Shown: positions 43,604 to 53,200, counted from the first letter of the stretch. The stretch is 64,000 nt of DNA from Sulfuricella sp. (GCA_041651995.1 JBAZID010000001.1:903706-967705), one strand, 5' to 3'. Made by a program: numbers and translations. The notes: generated from the letters alone by a model not told the origin.

Positions 43604-44941
43604 TCAACTTCTTAATACCTGTAATAAAACACTGATGTCGCGAGTCATGGAAGGTTCGCTGACTTTCAATTCTTCGATTTTACGGCACGCGTGCATAACC
43701 GTGGTGTGATCGCGTCCACCGAACGCATCACCAATTTCAGGAAAACTCAAATGGGTTAATTCCTTGGCTAGAGACATGGCTACTTGTCGCGGACGCGCTA
43801 CATTACGGGTACGTTTCTTTGAATACATTTCTGCAACTTTAATCTTGTAGTAATCGGCAACAGTCTTTTGTATATTTTCAATAGATATCTGCCGGTTCTG
43901 TACAGCCAGTAAATCCTTTAGCGCTTCCTTGGCTAAATCCAGGTTGATTGAGTGCCCAGTAAAACGAGAATAAGCAATGACTTTCTTTAATGCGCCTTCC
44001 AGTTCACGAACATTGGAGCGGATTTGTTTTGCAATGAAGAAAGCAACATCGCTTTCCAGTTCAAGATTTTCAGCCTCGGCCTTTTTTATCAGGATGGCGA
44101 CACGCATTTCAAGTTCTGGAGGTTCAATAGCAACCGTCAGACCCCAGCCAAAGCGAGAAATCAATCGATCTTCCATCCCGGATATTTGTTTGGGGTAAGT
44201 ATCACAGGTAATAATGACTTGCTTCTTGCTTTCAATTAAGGCATTGAAAGCATAGAAAAATTCTTCCTGTGTACGGGCTTTGCCACTAAAAAACTGAATA
44301 TCGTCGATCAACAAAAGATCAAGTGAGTGGTAATAGCGTTTGAAATCATCAAACGCCTTATGTTGGTATGCCCTTACTACATCCGAAACGTACCTTTCAG
44401 CGTGAAGATAGCTGATTTTGGCATTGCTGTTTTGTTCCAGGACATAATTGCCAATAGCCTGAATGAGATGGGTTTTACCCAAACCGACGCCACCATAAAC
44501 AAACAGGGGATTATATGCAGTACCAGGATTGTCGGCCACTTGTAGTGCAGCTGCGCGTGCCAACTGGTTGGCCTTGCCAGTTACAAAATTAGCGAAGGTA
44601 AAAGAGGGGTTCAGGCCGTTTTTTTCGTTTCTACCTTGCCGGGCAACCGGAACGGGAGCGATGATTGGATTTGCTGGCGGTAACTTTCTTTCTTTCTGCT
44701 CCAAATTTTCGGCAACGGAAAGAATCAACTGAACCGGGCGAGAAAAATGGTCTTGCCCGATCTGCTCGAAACGACTGAGAAATTTGTCACGCACCCACTG
44801 CATGATAAAACGATTGGGCGCCACAATGCGCAAAGCGTCTGTACCCCCTTCGAAACGCAAGGGTTTAATCCAATTATTGAATTGTTGCGGGGTAAGCTCT
44901 TGTTCGAAACGGCTCAAACAAGCTTGCCAGAAAGTTTCCAT
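43604..44941 (-). CDS. dnaA: Chromosomal replication initiator DnaA
   Basis: A 445-residue AAA+ initiator. Domain I (METFWQACLSRFEQELTPQQFNNWIKPL), a short linker, AAA+ domain with Walker A GGVGLGKTHLIQAIG and Walker B LLLIDDIQFFSGK, and domain IV with the DnaA-box-binding GDAFGGRDHTTVMHACRKI. All key motifs are intact. Transcribed towards dnaN, away from rpmH. Confidence 0.98.
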   Translation of the reverse strand: METFWQACLSRFEQELTPQQFNNWIKPLRFEGGTDALRIVAPNRFIMQWVRDKFLSRFEQIGQDHFSRPVQLILSVAENLEQKERKLPPANPIIAPVPVARQGRNEKNGLNPSFTFANFVTGKANQLARAAALQVADNPGTAYNPLFVYGGVGLGKTHLIQAIGNYVLEQNSNAKISYLHAERYVSDVVRAYQHKAFDDFKRYYHSLDLLLIDDIQFFSGKARTQEEFFYAFNALIESKKQVIITCDTYPKQISGMEDRLISRFGWGLTVAIEPPELEMRVAILIKKAEAENLELESDVAFFIAKQIRSNVRELEGALKKVIAYSRFTGHSINLDLAKEALKDLLAVQNRQISIENIQKTVADYYKIKVAEMYSKKRTRNVARPRQVAMSLAKELTHLSFPEIGDAFGGRDHTTVMHACRKIEELKVSEPSMTRDISVLLQVLRS

Positions 44942-45036
44942 TGATTACCTAAGGATGTACAACCGATTACCTTGAAAGATGAAACGCAGAATGAACAGGT
45001 GAATTGAGCCGTTCATTGTAGCCCGATTGTGGTGAC

Positions 45037-45045
45037 TTATCCACA
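45037..45045 (+). promoter_or_regulatory. DnaA box upstream of dnaA
   Basis: A perfect TTATCCACA lies in the 193-base gap between divergent dnaA and rpmH. It may take part in dnaA autoregulation or in origin function. Confidence 0.6.
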
Positions 45046-45065
45046 GGCAGGGATATTAATTTAAG

Positions 45066-45095
45066 TTGACAGCATATAGATGAAGGTAGTCTAAT
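45066..45095 (+). promoter_or_regulatory. Probable sigma-70 promoter of rpmH-rnpA
   Basis: TTGACA at 45066-45071 and TCTAAT at 45090-45095 with an 18-base spacer lie about 40 bases before the rpmH ATG. This is the best promoter match seen in the window. Confidence 0.65.
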
Positions 45096-45134
45096 TACGG
45101 GTTCACAGTCTGTGTTATAGCAAGAGGAATTATC

Positions 45135-45269
45135 ATGAAACGCACATATCAGCCTTCCGTGGTCAAGCGCAAGCGCACACACGGTTTTCGCGCCCGGATG
45201 AAAACACCCGCAGGCCGCGCTATCATTAACTCTCGTCGCGCCAGTGGCAGGGTACGTCTGGCCGTTTGA
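45135..45269 (+). CDS. rpmH: 50S ribosomal protein L34
   Basis: A 44-residue basic ribosomal protein, MKRTYQPSVVKRKRTHGF...RVRLAV, one of the most conserved small proteins. An AGAGGAA ribosome site precedes the ATG. Its TGA overlaps the TTG start of rnpA (TTGA). Confidence 0.97.
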   Translation: MKRTYQPSVVKRKRTHGFRARMKTPAGRAIINSRRASGRVRLAV

Positions 45270-45664
45270 ATCAGGCCCAAGACGAAGTGGTAGGTTTTGG
45301 CTTTTCAAAGGCCAAGCAATTAGTAAAAACGGATGAAATATCATCCGTTTTTAGTTTCAACAGCCGTTTTTCCAGCGAGCATTTTCAGGTTCTGGCAAAA
45401 CCCGGAATATATGAATTTGCCCGCATGGCTGTAATCGTCAGCAAAAAAACGGCCCGTCATGCAACTGTGAGAAACTATATCAAGCGCGTGTCGCGCGAAG
45501 TGTTTCGTTTGCAACAGCCCCGGCTTGACGGCCTGGATATGGTTATTCGCATACGCAAGAGCTTTTCTCCTGCCGAGTATGCCGTGATCGAGCAGGAACT
45601 GAAAACCCAATTCGATAGGGTACGTCAGAAATTTACCCTGCCAGAAAAGCAGAATACTTTATGA
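45266..45664 (+). CDS. rnpA: Ribonuclease P protein component
   Basis: A basic protein of up to 132 residues that helps the RNase P RNA bind pre-tRNA. The RNR signature region KKTARHATVRNYIKRVSREVFR lies near residues 55-76. Starts are ambiguous: the TTG at 45266 overlaps the rpmH stop, and a GTG at 45287 would give a length closer to the family. Neither has a strong ribosome site, so coupling with rpmH is likely. The TGA overlaps the yidD ATG. Confidence 0.92.
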   Translation: MNQAQDEVVGFGFSKAKQLVKTDEISSVFSFNSRFSSEHFQVLAKPGIYEFARMAVIVSKKTARHATVRNYIKRVSREVFRLQQPRLDGLDMVIRIRKSFSPAEYAVIEQELKTQFDRVRQKFTLPEKQNTL

Positions 45665-45870
45665 CCCGAATCCTGCTGTTTCTGGTAAAAAGCTACCAGT
45701 ACTTGATTAGCCCAATGCTTGGACCCTCGTGCCGATTTACTCCCACCTGTTCCGAGTATGCAGTTCAAGCACTGAAAAAATATGGTGCCATCAAGGGATT
45801 CTGGTTAAGCACGAAACGCGTTGGCCGATGTCACCCCTGGCATGATGGTGGCTATGATCCTTTACCTTAG
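45661..45870 (+). CDS. yidD: Membrane protein insertion efficiency factor YidD
   Basis: A 69-residue small protein with an amphipathic N-terminus and the family motif GPSCRFTPTCSEYAVQALKKYG, then WHDGGYDPLP. It assists YidC-dependent insertion. It overlaps rnpA by four bases (ATGA) and precedes yidC by seven. Confidence 0.95.
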   Translation: MTRILLFLVKSYQYLISPMLGPSCRFTPTCSEYAVQALKKYGAIKGFWLSTKRVGRCHPWHDGGYDPLP

Positions 45871-45877
45871 GTAGTCC

Positions 45878-47530
45878 ATGGATACTCAAAGACTCATAAT
45901 GTTTGTCGTGTTTTCCTTCTCGGTCCTGATGTTATGGGATGCCTGGCAGAAGGAACAAAACCCGCAGCCAGCCCAGACGGTACCTGCAACAGTTACCGCA
46001 TCTCAGAACAGCGTCCCGGTAGTGGGTGCTGGCACACCAGATTCGCTTCAAGCGGCAACGCCAGAAATGCCACAGATTTTGCCGCGCGGTGAGCGTATCA
46101 AGATCCGCACGGACGCGCTGTATGTTGAAATAGATACGATCGGCGGGGATATTCGCCGCCTTGATTTGCGCAAACACAAGGGAGACGAGGACAAAAGCAA
46201 GGATTTGGTCCTTTTCAGCGACCAAAAATCAAGCACATATATTGCGCAATCGGGACTGATTGGCAATATTCTGCCGTCGCACAAGACCTTGTTTTCTGCA
46301 CAGGGTACTGAATTTACTCTCGCATCCGGCGCTCAGGATTTGCAGGTCAGACTAACCGCACCCGCTTCCGCCGGGGTCCAGGTTGATAAAATATTTACTT
46401 TCCATCGTGATAGTTATGTAGTCGATGTGGAATATCAGATCAGAAACGGTGGTGAAAGTGCGATCAGCCCGCATGCCTATTACCAGCTAGTTCGGGATGA
46501 TTCGGCCTCCAAGGGGGACTCGATGTTCATCAGCACGTATGCCGGCCCCGCAATTTATACTGATCAGCAAAAATTTCAGAAAATAAGTTTTTCGGATATT
46601 GAAAAAGGTAAAACAACTCATCAGAAGCAGAGTAACGATGGTTGGGTAGCCATGCTACAGCACTATTTCGTTTCGGCCTGGTTGCCCTCGAACGGCTTGG
46701 CTCGCGAGTTTTACACCAAAGCAATGGGTGGAAACCTTTATGCGGCAGGCGTCATTTTGCCCATTGGATCTATTGCTCCCGGCGCTAGTGGAAAGATATC
46801 CGTTCCACTCTATGCGGGCCCTCAGGAGCAGGAAAACCTGAGCAAACTGGCCCCGGGCCTGGATTTGGCGGTAGATTATGGCTGGCTGACTATCATTGCT
46901 GCACCCTTGTTCTGGGTGCTGTCCAAAATTCATGGCATGGTAAACAATTGGGGCATCGCCATTATTCTGCTTACTGTGTTGATCAAGTTGGCGTTTTATC
47001 CGCTGGCGGCAAAGAGCTATCGTTCCATGGCTCACATGCGGGTATTGGGCCCCAAGCTCCAGAAGCTAAAAGAGCTCTACGGCGACGACCGGCAGCGCAT
47101 GCACCAGGCAATGATGGATCTATACAAGACCGAGAAGGTAAATCCTTTGGGGGGGTGTTTACCGGTGCTGGTACAAATCCCGGTCTTCATCGCCCTCTAC
47201 TGGGTGCTGCTCGCCAGTGTAGAAATACGCCACGCTCCTTTTGGCTTGTGGATTCAGGATCTGTCTGCGGCAGACCCATATTACGTGTTGCCCATTATTA
47301 TGGGTATCACCATGATTATCCAGACCAGGCTTAACCCAACGCCACCCGACCCGATTCAGGCCAAGGTGATGATGGTGATGCCATTCGCATTCAGCATCTT
47401 CTTTTTCTTCTTTCCCGCGGGCCTGGTTCTTTACTGGGTTGTAAATAACGTACTCTCGATTGCCCAGCAATGGCAAATCACCCGCAGCATGGAACAGATG
47501 CATGCCGCGAAAGGGCATGGCAAAAACTGA
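45878..47530 (+). CDS. yidC: Membrane protein insertase YidC
   Basis: A 550-residue inner-membrane insertase of the Oxa1 family. N-terminal TM (LIMFVVFSFSVLMLWDAW), a large periplasmic beta domain (residues about 60-340), then the five-helix core with KLKELYGDDRQRMHQAMMDLYKTEKVNPLGGCLPVLVQIPVFIALYWVL and WVVNNVLSIAQQW. The gram-negative form is complete. Its end overlaps mnmE by 14 bases. Confidence 0.97.
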   Translation: MDTQRLIMFVVFSFSVLMLWDAWQKEQNPQPAQTVPATVTASQNSVPVVGAGTPDSLQAATPEMPQILPRGERIKIRTDALYVEIDTIGGDIRRLDLRKHKGDEDKSKDLVLFSDQKSSTYIAQSGLIGNILPSHKTLFSAQGTEFTLASGAQDLQVRLTAPASAGVQVDKIFTFHRDSYVVDVEYQIRNGGESAISPHAYYQLVRDDSASKGDSMFISTYAGPAIYTDQQKFQKISFSDIEKGKTTHQKQSNDGWVAMLQHYFVSAWLPSNGLAREFYTKAMGGNLYAAGVILPIGSIAPGASGKISVPLYAGPQEQENLSKLAPGLDLAVDYGWLTIIAAPLFWVLSKIHGMVNNWGIAIILLTVLIKLAFYPLAAKSYRSMAHMRVLGPKLQKLKELYGDDRQRMHQAMMDLYKTEKVNPLGGCLPVLVQIPVFIALYWVLLASVEIRHAPFGLWIQDLSAADPYYVLPIIMGITMIIQTRLNPTPPDPIQAKVMMVMPFAFSIFFFFFPAGLVLYWVVNNVLSIAQQWQITRSMEQMHAAKGHGKN

Positions 47531-48857
47531 TACCATCGCCGCTGTCGCGACTGCCGCCGGGCGTGGAGGTATCGGCATTGTCCGGCTATCCGGGGATAGT
47601 CTCGAGGCTTTTGCCGTGGCCTTGCTGGGGCACCTTCCCCGGCCGCGATTTGCTTTGCTGGGTAACTTTCTTGATCACGATGGGTCGAGCATCGATCAAG
47701 GCATAGCGTTATATTTTCCTGCGCCGAACTCGTTTACTGGCGAGGACGTGCTAGAACTGCAAGGCCACGGCGGAAACGCGGTGATGCAGCGCGTTCTGAA
47801 ACGTTGTATCACGCTGGGCGCGCGCCTGGCCGAGCCAGGCGAATTCACCAAACGCGCATTCCTCAACGATAAACTCGATCTTGCTCAGGCTGAAAGTGTT
47901 GCCGATCTGATCGACGCCGCCAGCGAAGAGGCTGCAAAAAGCGCGTTGCGTTCACTTCAGGGGGAGTTTTCACATGCGGTGCATGAGGTTGTGGCTCGCC
48001 TGATTGCGTTGCGCATGCTGGTTGAGGCCTGCATTGACTTTCCCGATGAGGATATTGACTTCCTTCAGGCTGCGGATGCGCTTGGAAAGCTAACCAGTGT
48101 TCAGGGGCAACTACAGTGCCTGCTAGCCAAAGCCAGGCAGGGCAGCTTGCTGCGTGAAGGGGCGCACGTGGTGTTGGTGGGCCAGCCCAATGTTGGAAAA
48201 TCCAGCCTGCTCAACCAGCTTGCTGGAGACGAGGTTGCTATTGTTACTGCCGTAGCGGGAACCACGCGTGACACTGTGCGTGAAGAAATTGAAATCCAGG
48301 GGGTCCCTTTTCATATCATCGACACCGCCGGTTTGAGAGAAACTACCTGTGAAGTTGAACAAATCGGCATCGCGCGAACCTGGGCCGCAGTGGGAAAAGC
48401 CACCCTGGCCCTGCTCTTGATCGATAGCCGGGAAGCTATTACGCCACAGGATGAAGCGATCCTTGCGCGTTTGCCGCGCAATCTGCCCGTGGTGCAAGTC
48501 TTCAACAAGATCGATCTGCTGCCGCGCGATGCCGGGATCGAGCAGGATGCCGGGGTACGCCGCATTTATGTTTCCGCCAAAAGAGGCGACGGACTGGATT
48601 TGCTTCGCCAAAGCCTGTTGCAAATGGCTGGCTGGGAACAGACCGGGGAGGGGGCCTTCATGGCGCGGGAGCGACATTTGCGAGCCCTGGAGCTGGCACG
48701 CGCCTGCCTGGAAAAAGCAGCGGAAAACTGGCGACAGCTCGAGTTTTTTGCCGAAGAACTCAAGCTGGCCCAGAACGCATTAAACAGCATTACCGGAGAA
48801 TTCGGTGCGGATGATTTGCTGGGGGAAATCTTCAGTCGTTTCTGTATTGGTAAGTAG
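47517..48857 (+). CDS. mnmE: tRNA modification GTPase MnmE
   Basis: A 446-residue GTPase that, with MnmG, installs carboxymethylaminomethyl on wobble uridine-34. N-terminal tetrahydrofolate-binding domain (DTIAAVATAAGRGGIGIVRLSG), helical domain, and an inserted G domain with GQPNVGKSSLLNQL (P-loop), GTTRD and DTAGLRE, NKID. The C-terminal FCIGK carries the essential Cys. The ATG at 47517 lies inside the end of yidC. Confidence 0.97.
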   Translation: MAKTDTIAAVATAAGRGGIGIVRLSGDSLEAFAVALLGHLPRPRFALLGNFLDHDGSSIDQGIALYFPAPNSFTGEDVLELQGHGGNAVMQRVLKRCITLGARLAEPGEFTKRAFLNDKLDLAQAESVADLIDAASEEAAKSALRSLQGEFSHAVHEVVARLIALRMLVEACIDFPDEDIDFLQAADALGKLTSVQGQLQCLLAKARQGSLLREGAHVVLVGQPNVGKSSLLNQLAGDEVAIVTAVAGTTRDTVREEIEIQGVPFHIIDTAGLRETTCEVEQIGIARTWAAVGKATLALLLIDSREAITPQDEAILARLPRNLPVVQVFNKIDLLPRDAGIEQDAGVRRIYVSAKRGDGLDLLRQSLLQMAGWEQTGEGAFMARERHLRALELARACLEKAAENWRQLEFFAEELKLAQNALNSITGEFGADDLLGEIFSRFCIGK

Positions 48858-48879
48858 CTGTATTTAAAAGCAGATTATT

Positions 48880-48895
48880 TGTTTCACGTGAAACC
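48880..48895 (+). promoter_or_regulatory. parS site between mnmE and mnmG
   Basis: TGTTTCACGTGAAACC contains the perfect core dyad and misses the consensus only at the last base. It lies in the 109-base gap before mnmG, about 2.6 kb from parA. Confidence 0.85.
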
Positions 48896-48966
48896 ACGCC
48901 GGTGGGCTGACGCACTGCCGTGTTTTATCGTATCATTCCCGCTCCACAAACCGCACCCAGACCCCC

Positions 48967-50862
48967 ATGATTTTTCCCACGCAATTTGATGTAATTGTTG
49001 TTGGTGGCGGCCATGCCGGCACTGAGGCCGCGCTCGCCGCGGCGCGTATGGGACGCAAAACCCTGCTGCTTAGCCATAATATCGAAACACTTGGGCAAAT
49101 GTCATGTAATCCGGCTATCGGCGGGATCGGCAAGGGTCATCTGGTGAAGGAAGTCGATGCTCTGGGCGGCGCCATGGCGGCGGCCACTGACGAGGGCGGA
49201 ATCCAGTTTCGCATCTTGAATTCAAGCAAGGGGCCAGCGGTGCGGGCAACGCGTGCTCAGGCCGATCGTTTGTTGTACAAGCAGTCCATCAGGGGACGCC
49301 TGGAAAACCAGCCCAACCTGTGGCTGTTCCAGCAGGCGGTTGATGATTTTACGCTTGCCGGCGATCAGATTACCGGGGTGGTTACGCAGCTTGGCTTGCG
49401 CTTCGAGGCTCGTGCTGTGGTGCTAACGGCAGGCACCTTTCTCGCCGGGCTGGTGCATGTTGGCCAGTCCAGCTATCAAGCTGGACGCGCAGGCGATCCG
49501 CCCTCTATCAGCCTCGCACATCGCCTGCGTGAATTGAAATTACCGGTTGGACGGCTTAAAACAGGTACCCCGCCACGTATCGATGGACGGTCCCTGGATT
49601 ACTCGGTGATGACGGAGCAGCCGGGGGATGATCCGGCCCCCTTGTTTTCATTCCTTGGGTCGGCAAGCCGGCATCCGCAGCAGGTTTCGTGCTGGATCAG
49701 TTACACCAACGAACGCACGCACGACATCATTCGCAATGGCCTCGACCGCTCGCCGCTATATACAGGTGTAATCGAAGGCGTGGGGCCGCGCTATTGCCCA
49801 TCCATTGAGGACAAGATCACGCGTTTTGCCGACAAGGACGCACACCAGATTTTTGTCGAGCCGGAAGGCCTTTCCACGCATGAAATCTATCCCAACGGTA
49901 TATCCACAAGCCTGCCATTTGATGTGCAATATGCGCTGGTGCGTTCGATGCGTGGCTTCGAGAATGCTCACATTACCCGGCCTGGATATGCGATCGAGTA
50001 CGATTATTTCGATCCACGCGGCCTTAAAAGCTCACTCGAAACCAAGGCTATCAAGGGATTGTTTTTTGCCGGACAGATAAACGGGACCACCGGGTACGAG
50101 GAAGCGGCCGCGCAGGGCCTGCTGGCGGGCATCAATGCCGGCCTGTTCGCTGCAGAAAAGGAGGCATGGAGCCCTGGCCGCGATCAGGCCTATCTTGGCG
50201 TGATGGTCGATGATCTGATTACGCGCGGGGTATCGGAGCCCTACCGCATGTTTACCAGCCGCGCGGAATACCGGTTGCTGCTCAGGGAAGACAACGCCGA
50301 TTTGCGCCTGACTGAAATCGGGCGCGAACTCGGTGTGGTTGATGATGAGCGCTGGCGGAGCTTTACGGCCAAACGCGAAGCGGTTGCGCAGGAAAAGGAA
50401 AGGCTCAAGAGTACCTGGGTCAACCCACGTGTGGTCGATATCGCTAGCGCGGAACGCGTGCTCGGACAGGCGATGGAGCGTGAGTATTCGCTGCTGGATC
50501 TGTTGCGTCGCCCCCAGGTCACGTACCAATCCCTGTTAACCCTGCCTGGTTCGGGTGAGGGAGTCAGCGACCCAGAGGTGGCTGCGCAGGTAGAAATTCA
50601 GGCCAAATATCAAGGCTATATCGAACGCCAGCAGGAAGAAATCGAGCGGCACCATCATTACGAAGCGCTGCGTTTGTTGCCTGACATGGATTACAACAAG
50701 GTACACGGCCTTTCCATCGAGGTGAAGCAGAAGCTGGCGCAATACAAGCCGGAAACGCTGGGACAGGCGGCGCGTATTTCCGGCGTCACGCCGGCAGCCA
50801 TTTCTCTCCTGCTTGTCTACCTCAAGCGCTCGCAAGGCCGGCCGGGGAGTAAAAATACATGA
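48967..50862 (+). CDS. mnmG: tRNA uridine-5-carboxymethylaminomethyl modification enzyme MnmG
   Basis: A 631-residue FAD protein, partner of MnmE. FAD-binding VVGGGHAGTEAALAAARMG at the N-terminus, CNPAIGGIGKGHLVKEVDALGG with catalytic Cys, and GQINGTTGYEEAAAQGLLAGINA near residue 370. The C-terminal helical domain is present. Its stop overlaps the rsmG ATG by four bases. Confidence 0.98.
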   Translation: MIFPTQFDVIVVGGGHAGTEAALAAARMGRKTLLLSHNIETLGQMSCNPAIGGIGKGHLVKEVDALGGAMAAATDEGGIQFRILNSSKGPAVRATRAQADRLLYKQSIRGRLENQPNLWLFQQAVDDFTLAGDQITGVVTQLGLRFEARAVVLTAGTFLAGLVHVGQSSYQAGRAGDPPSISLAHRLRELKLPVGRLKTGTPPRIDGRSLDYSVMTEQPGDDPAPLFSFLGSASRHPQQVSCWISYTNERTHDIIRNGLDRSPLYTGVIEGVGPRYCPSIEDKITRFADKDAHQIFVEPEGLSTHEIYPNGISTSLPFDVQYALVRSMRGFENAHITRPGYAIEYDYFDPRGLKSSLETKAIKGLFFAGQINGTTGYEEAAAQGLLAGINAGLFAAEKEAWSPGRDQAYLGVMVDDLITRGVSEPYRMFTSRAEYRLLLREDNADLRLTEIGRELGVVDDERWRSFTAKREAVAQEKERLKSTWVNPRVVDIASAERVLGQAMEREYSLLDLLRRPQVTYQSLLTLPGSGEGVSDPEVAAQVEIQAKYQGYIERQQEEIERHHHYEALRLLPDMDYNKVHGLSIEVKQKLAQYKPETLGQAARISGVTPAAISLLLVYLKRSQGRPGSKNT

Positions 50863-51479
50863 GTTTGGCGGGAAATCTTTCCGATGGGCTCACGCGGCTT
50901 GGGCTAGCGCTGACCGATGTGCAGCAGCGCCTGTTGCTGGATTACATTGCTTTATTACAGAAGTGGAACAAGGTCTACAACCTGACCGCCGTGCGCGAGC
51001 CGGAAAACATGCTTTATCAGCATCTGCTCGACAGCCTTGCGGTGCTGCCACATATCGGTGCGGGACGGCTGCTGGATGTTGGTACGGGCGGGGGGGTGCC
51101 CGGCATCGTGCTGGCAATCGCAAGACCGGAACTGGACATTACTTTGCTCGACAGCAATCAGAAAAAAACCACGTTTCTGCGTCAGGCCTGCATAGAGCTC
51201 GGGCTTAAAAATGTAAAGGTGGAGTGTCTGCGCGTGGATGACTATCAGCCAGCTCCTGCATTTGACATGGTAATTTCACGCGCCTTTTCCGAGCTTGGCG
51301 AGTTTGTCCGGCTATCGGCTCGCTTGTGTCGCCCAGGTGGAATATTACTGGCGATGAAGGGCGTCTATCCCCACGATGAGTTGGCTCAATTGCCAACCCA
51401 GTTTCTTCGGCATGAAGTTGTCCCGCTCAGTGTACCTGGGCTCGATGCGCAGCGGCATTTGGTAATCCTTAAGGTTTGA
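50859..51479 (+). CDS. rsmG: 16S rRNA m7G527 methyltransferase
   Basis: A 206-residue SAM-dependent enzyme. SAM site LLDVGTGGGVPGIVLAIARPELDITLLDSNQKKTTFLRQ and the conserved YNLTAVREPENMLYQHLLDSLAVL are evident. It is in the mnmG-rsmG-parA-parB order found near many origins. Confidence 0.97.
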   Translation: MSLAGNLSDGLTRLGLALTDVQQRLLLDYIALLQKWNKVYNLTAVREPENMLYQHLLDSLAVLPHIGAGRLLDVGTGGGVPGIVLAIARPELDITLLDSNQKKTTFLRQACIELGLKNVKVECLRVDDYQPAPAFDMVISRAFSELGEFVRLSARLCRPGGILLAMKGVYPHDELAQLPTQFLRHEVVPLSVPGLDAQRHLVILKV

Positions 51480-51481
51480 CT

Positions 51482-52288
51482 ATGGCCAGAATAATTGCAG
51501 TAACCAATCAAAAGGGTGGAGTGGGAAAAACGACGACTACCGTCAATCTTGCTGCCAGTCTTGCCGCAACCAAACGCAAGGTATTGTTGGTGGACCTCGA
51601 TCCGCAGGGAAATGCCACCATGGGCAGCGGGGTTGAGAAGGATGGGTTGGAGCGCACGGTTTATCATGTACTGCTAGAGCAGAATAGTGTGGCCGAGGTG
51701 CGAGTACAGTCGACCAGCGGAAAATATGACTTGATCCCTGCCAATCGTAATCTGGCAGGCGCGGAAGTGGAGTTGGTGCAGGAGCTCGCGCGGGAGTGGC
51801 GGCTAAAGAAAGCCCTTGAAAGCGTGGTCTCCGAGTATGACTTCATCCTGCTCGATTGTCCGCCAGCACTTAATCTGCTGACAGTCAATGGCTTGTGTGC
51901 CGCGAGTGCCGTGATGATTCCGATGCAGTGCGAATATTACGCGCTCGAGGGCCTCAGCGATCTGGTTAAAACCATCAAGCGTGTGCGCGCACATCTGAAC
52001 CCGCAACTGGAAATCGAAGGCTTGCTGCGAACCATGTTTGACCCGCGCAATACTCTGGCGCAGCAGGTTTCTGCCCAGCTTCTGCAACATTTTGGAGATA
52101 AGGTCTACCGTACGATAATTCCGCGCAACATTCGCTTGGCGGAAGCGCCCAGCTATGGCGTGCCTGTTCTGTATCACGATCGGGGTTCAAAAGGTGCCCA
52201 GGCATATCTGGCGCTGGCCGGTGAAATGATTGGCAAGCACAAGGCGGTAGAACAAGCGAGCGGCAGCAAACTTAAAGGGGTGATTTAG
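51482..52288 (+). CDS. parA: Chromosome partitioning ATPase ParA (Soj)
   Basis: A 268-residue Walker ATPase that moves ParB-bound origins. Deviant Walker A KGGVGKTTTTVNLAASLA at residue 10 on, Walker A' DLDPQGNATMGSG, Walker B YDFILLDCPPALN. The ATG at 51482 follows AAGG by seven bases and overlaps nothing; the longer TTG reading overlaps the rsmG stop. No N-terminal helix-turn-helix, so it is the short chromosomal type. Confidence 0.97.
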   Translation: MARIIAVTNQKGGVGKTTTTVNLAASLAATKRKVLLVDLDPQGNATMGSGVEKDGLERTVYHVLLEQNSVAEVRVQSTSGKYDLIPANRNLAGAEVELVQELAREWRLKKALESVVSEYDFILLDCPPALNLLTVNGLCAASAVMIPMQCEYYALEGLSDLVKTIKRVRAHLNPQLEIEGLLRTMFDPRNTLAQQVSAQLLQHFGDKVYRTIIPRNIRLAEAPSYGVPVLYHDRGSKGAQAYLALAGEMIGKHKAVEQASGSKLKGVI

Positions 52289-52290
52289 GG

Positions 52291-53124
52291 ATGGTTAAAT
52301 TCAAAGGATTGGGCCGCGGGCTTGATGCGTTACTTGCGGGTGACGACGGTGTGGAGGGGGAAACCCTGCAACAATTGGCAGTAACGGCTTTGCAGCCGGG
52401 AAAATACCAGCCGCGCACCCACATGGACCCCGAGTCATTGCAGCAACTGGCGGATTCAATCAGGGCGCAGGGCGTGATACAACCGGTATTGGTGCGGCCC
52501 ATCGTGGGCGGACGTTATGAAATTATTGCCGGAGAGCGGCGCTGGCGCGCTTCCCAGTTAGCGGGCTTGAGCGAGATTCCCGCACTGATCCGCGAGATTC
52601 CGGACGAGGCGGCGCTGGCAATGGCTCTGATAGAGAATATCCAGCGGGAAAACCTTAATCCTCTGGAAGAGGCGCTGGGCATCCAGCGCCTGATCAACGA
52701 ATTCAATCTGACTCACCAGGCGGCAGCAGAAGCGGTAAGCCGTTCGCGCAGTGCTGTGACCAATTTGTTGCGCCTGCTGAATCTTGCCCCGCGCGTGCAG
52801 GAAATGATGATGCAGAATTTGCTCGACATGGGGCACGCACGGGCGCTGTTAGGGCTAACCCAGGTCAAACAGATCGATGCCGCTCACGAAATCATCAACA
52901 AGGGGCTTTCGGTGCGAGAGGCGGAAAATTTGGCCAAGCGCCTGCTTAAGCCCGTTGATGAGCACAGATACAAGCCAGACCGTGACGTGATGCAGTTGCA
53001 GGAAACGCTTGCAGAAAAGATTGGAGCGCGTGTGACCCTGTCTGCGCGCAAGGGGGGCAAGGGCCGCCTCGTCATTGACTACGACAACCTGGAGCAGCTT
53101 GACAGCATCATCGCCAGGTTCTGA
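52291..53124 (+). CDS. parB: Chromosome partitioning protein ParB (Spo0J)
   Basis: A 277-residue parS-binding CTPase clamp. N-terminal FKGLGRGLDALL (ParA-interacting), LQPGKYQPRTHMDPESLQQLADSI, the CTP-binding GERRWRASQLAGL and ENIQRENLNPLEEA, a helix-turn-helix (LTHQAAAEAVSRSRSAVTNLLRL), and a C-terminal dimerisation segment. It follows parA by two bases. Six parS-like sites lie in this window. Confidence 0.97.
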   Translation: MVKFKGLGRGLDALLAGDDGVEGETLQQLAVTALQPGKYQPRTHMDPESLQQLADSIRAQGVIQPVLVRPIVGGRYEIIAGERRWRASQLAGLSEIPALIREIPDEAALAMALIENIQRENLNPLEEALGIQRLINEFNLTHQAAAEAVSRSRSAVTNLLRLLNLAPRVQEMMMQNLLDMGHARALLGLTQVKQIDAAHEIINKGLSVREAENLAKRLLKPVDEHRYKPDRDVMQLQETLAEKIGARVTLSARKGGKGRLVIDYDNLEQLDSIIARF

Positions 53125-53200
53125 ACCATTCAGCCCAGGCCGCCAATGTATAACCTTAACTTATTCAAGCATAAAGAAAGATTTGACGATTTCACGGGGG

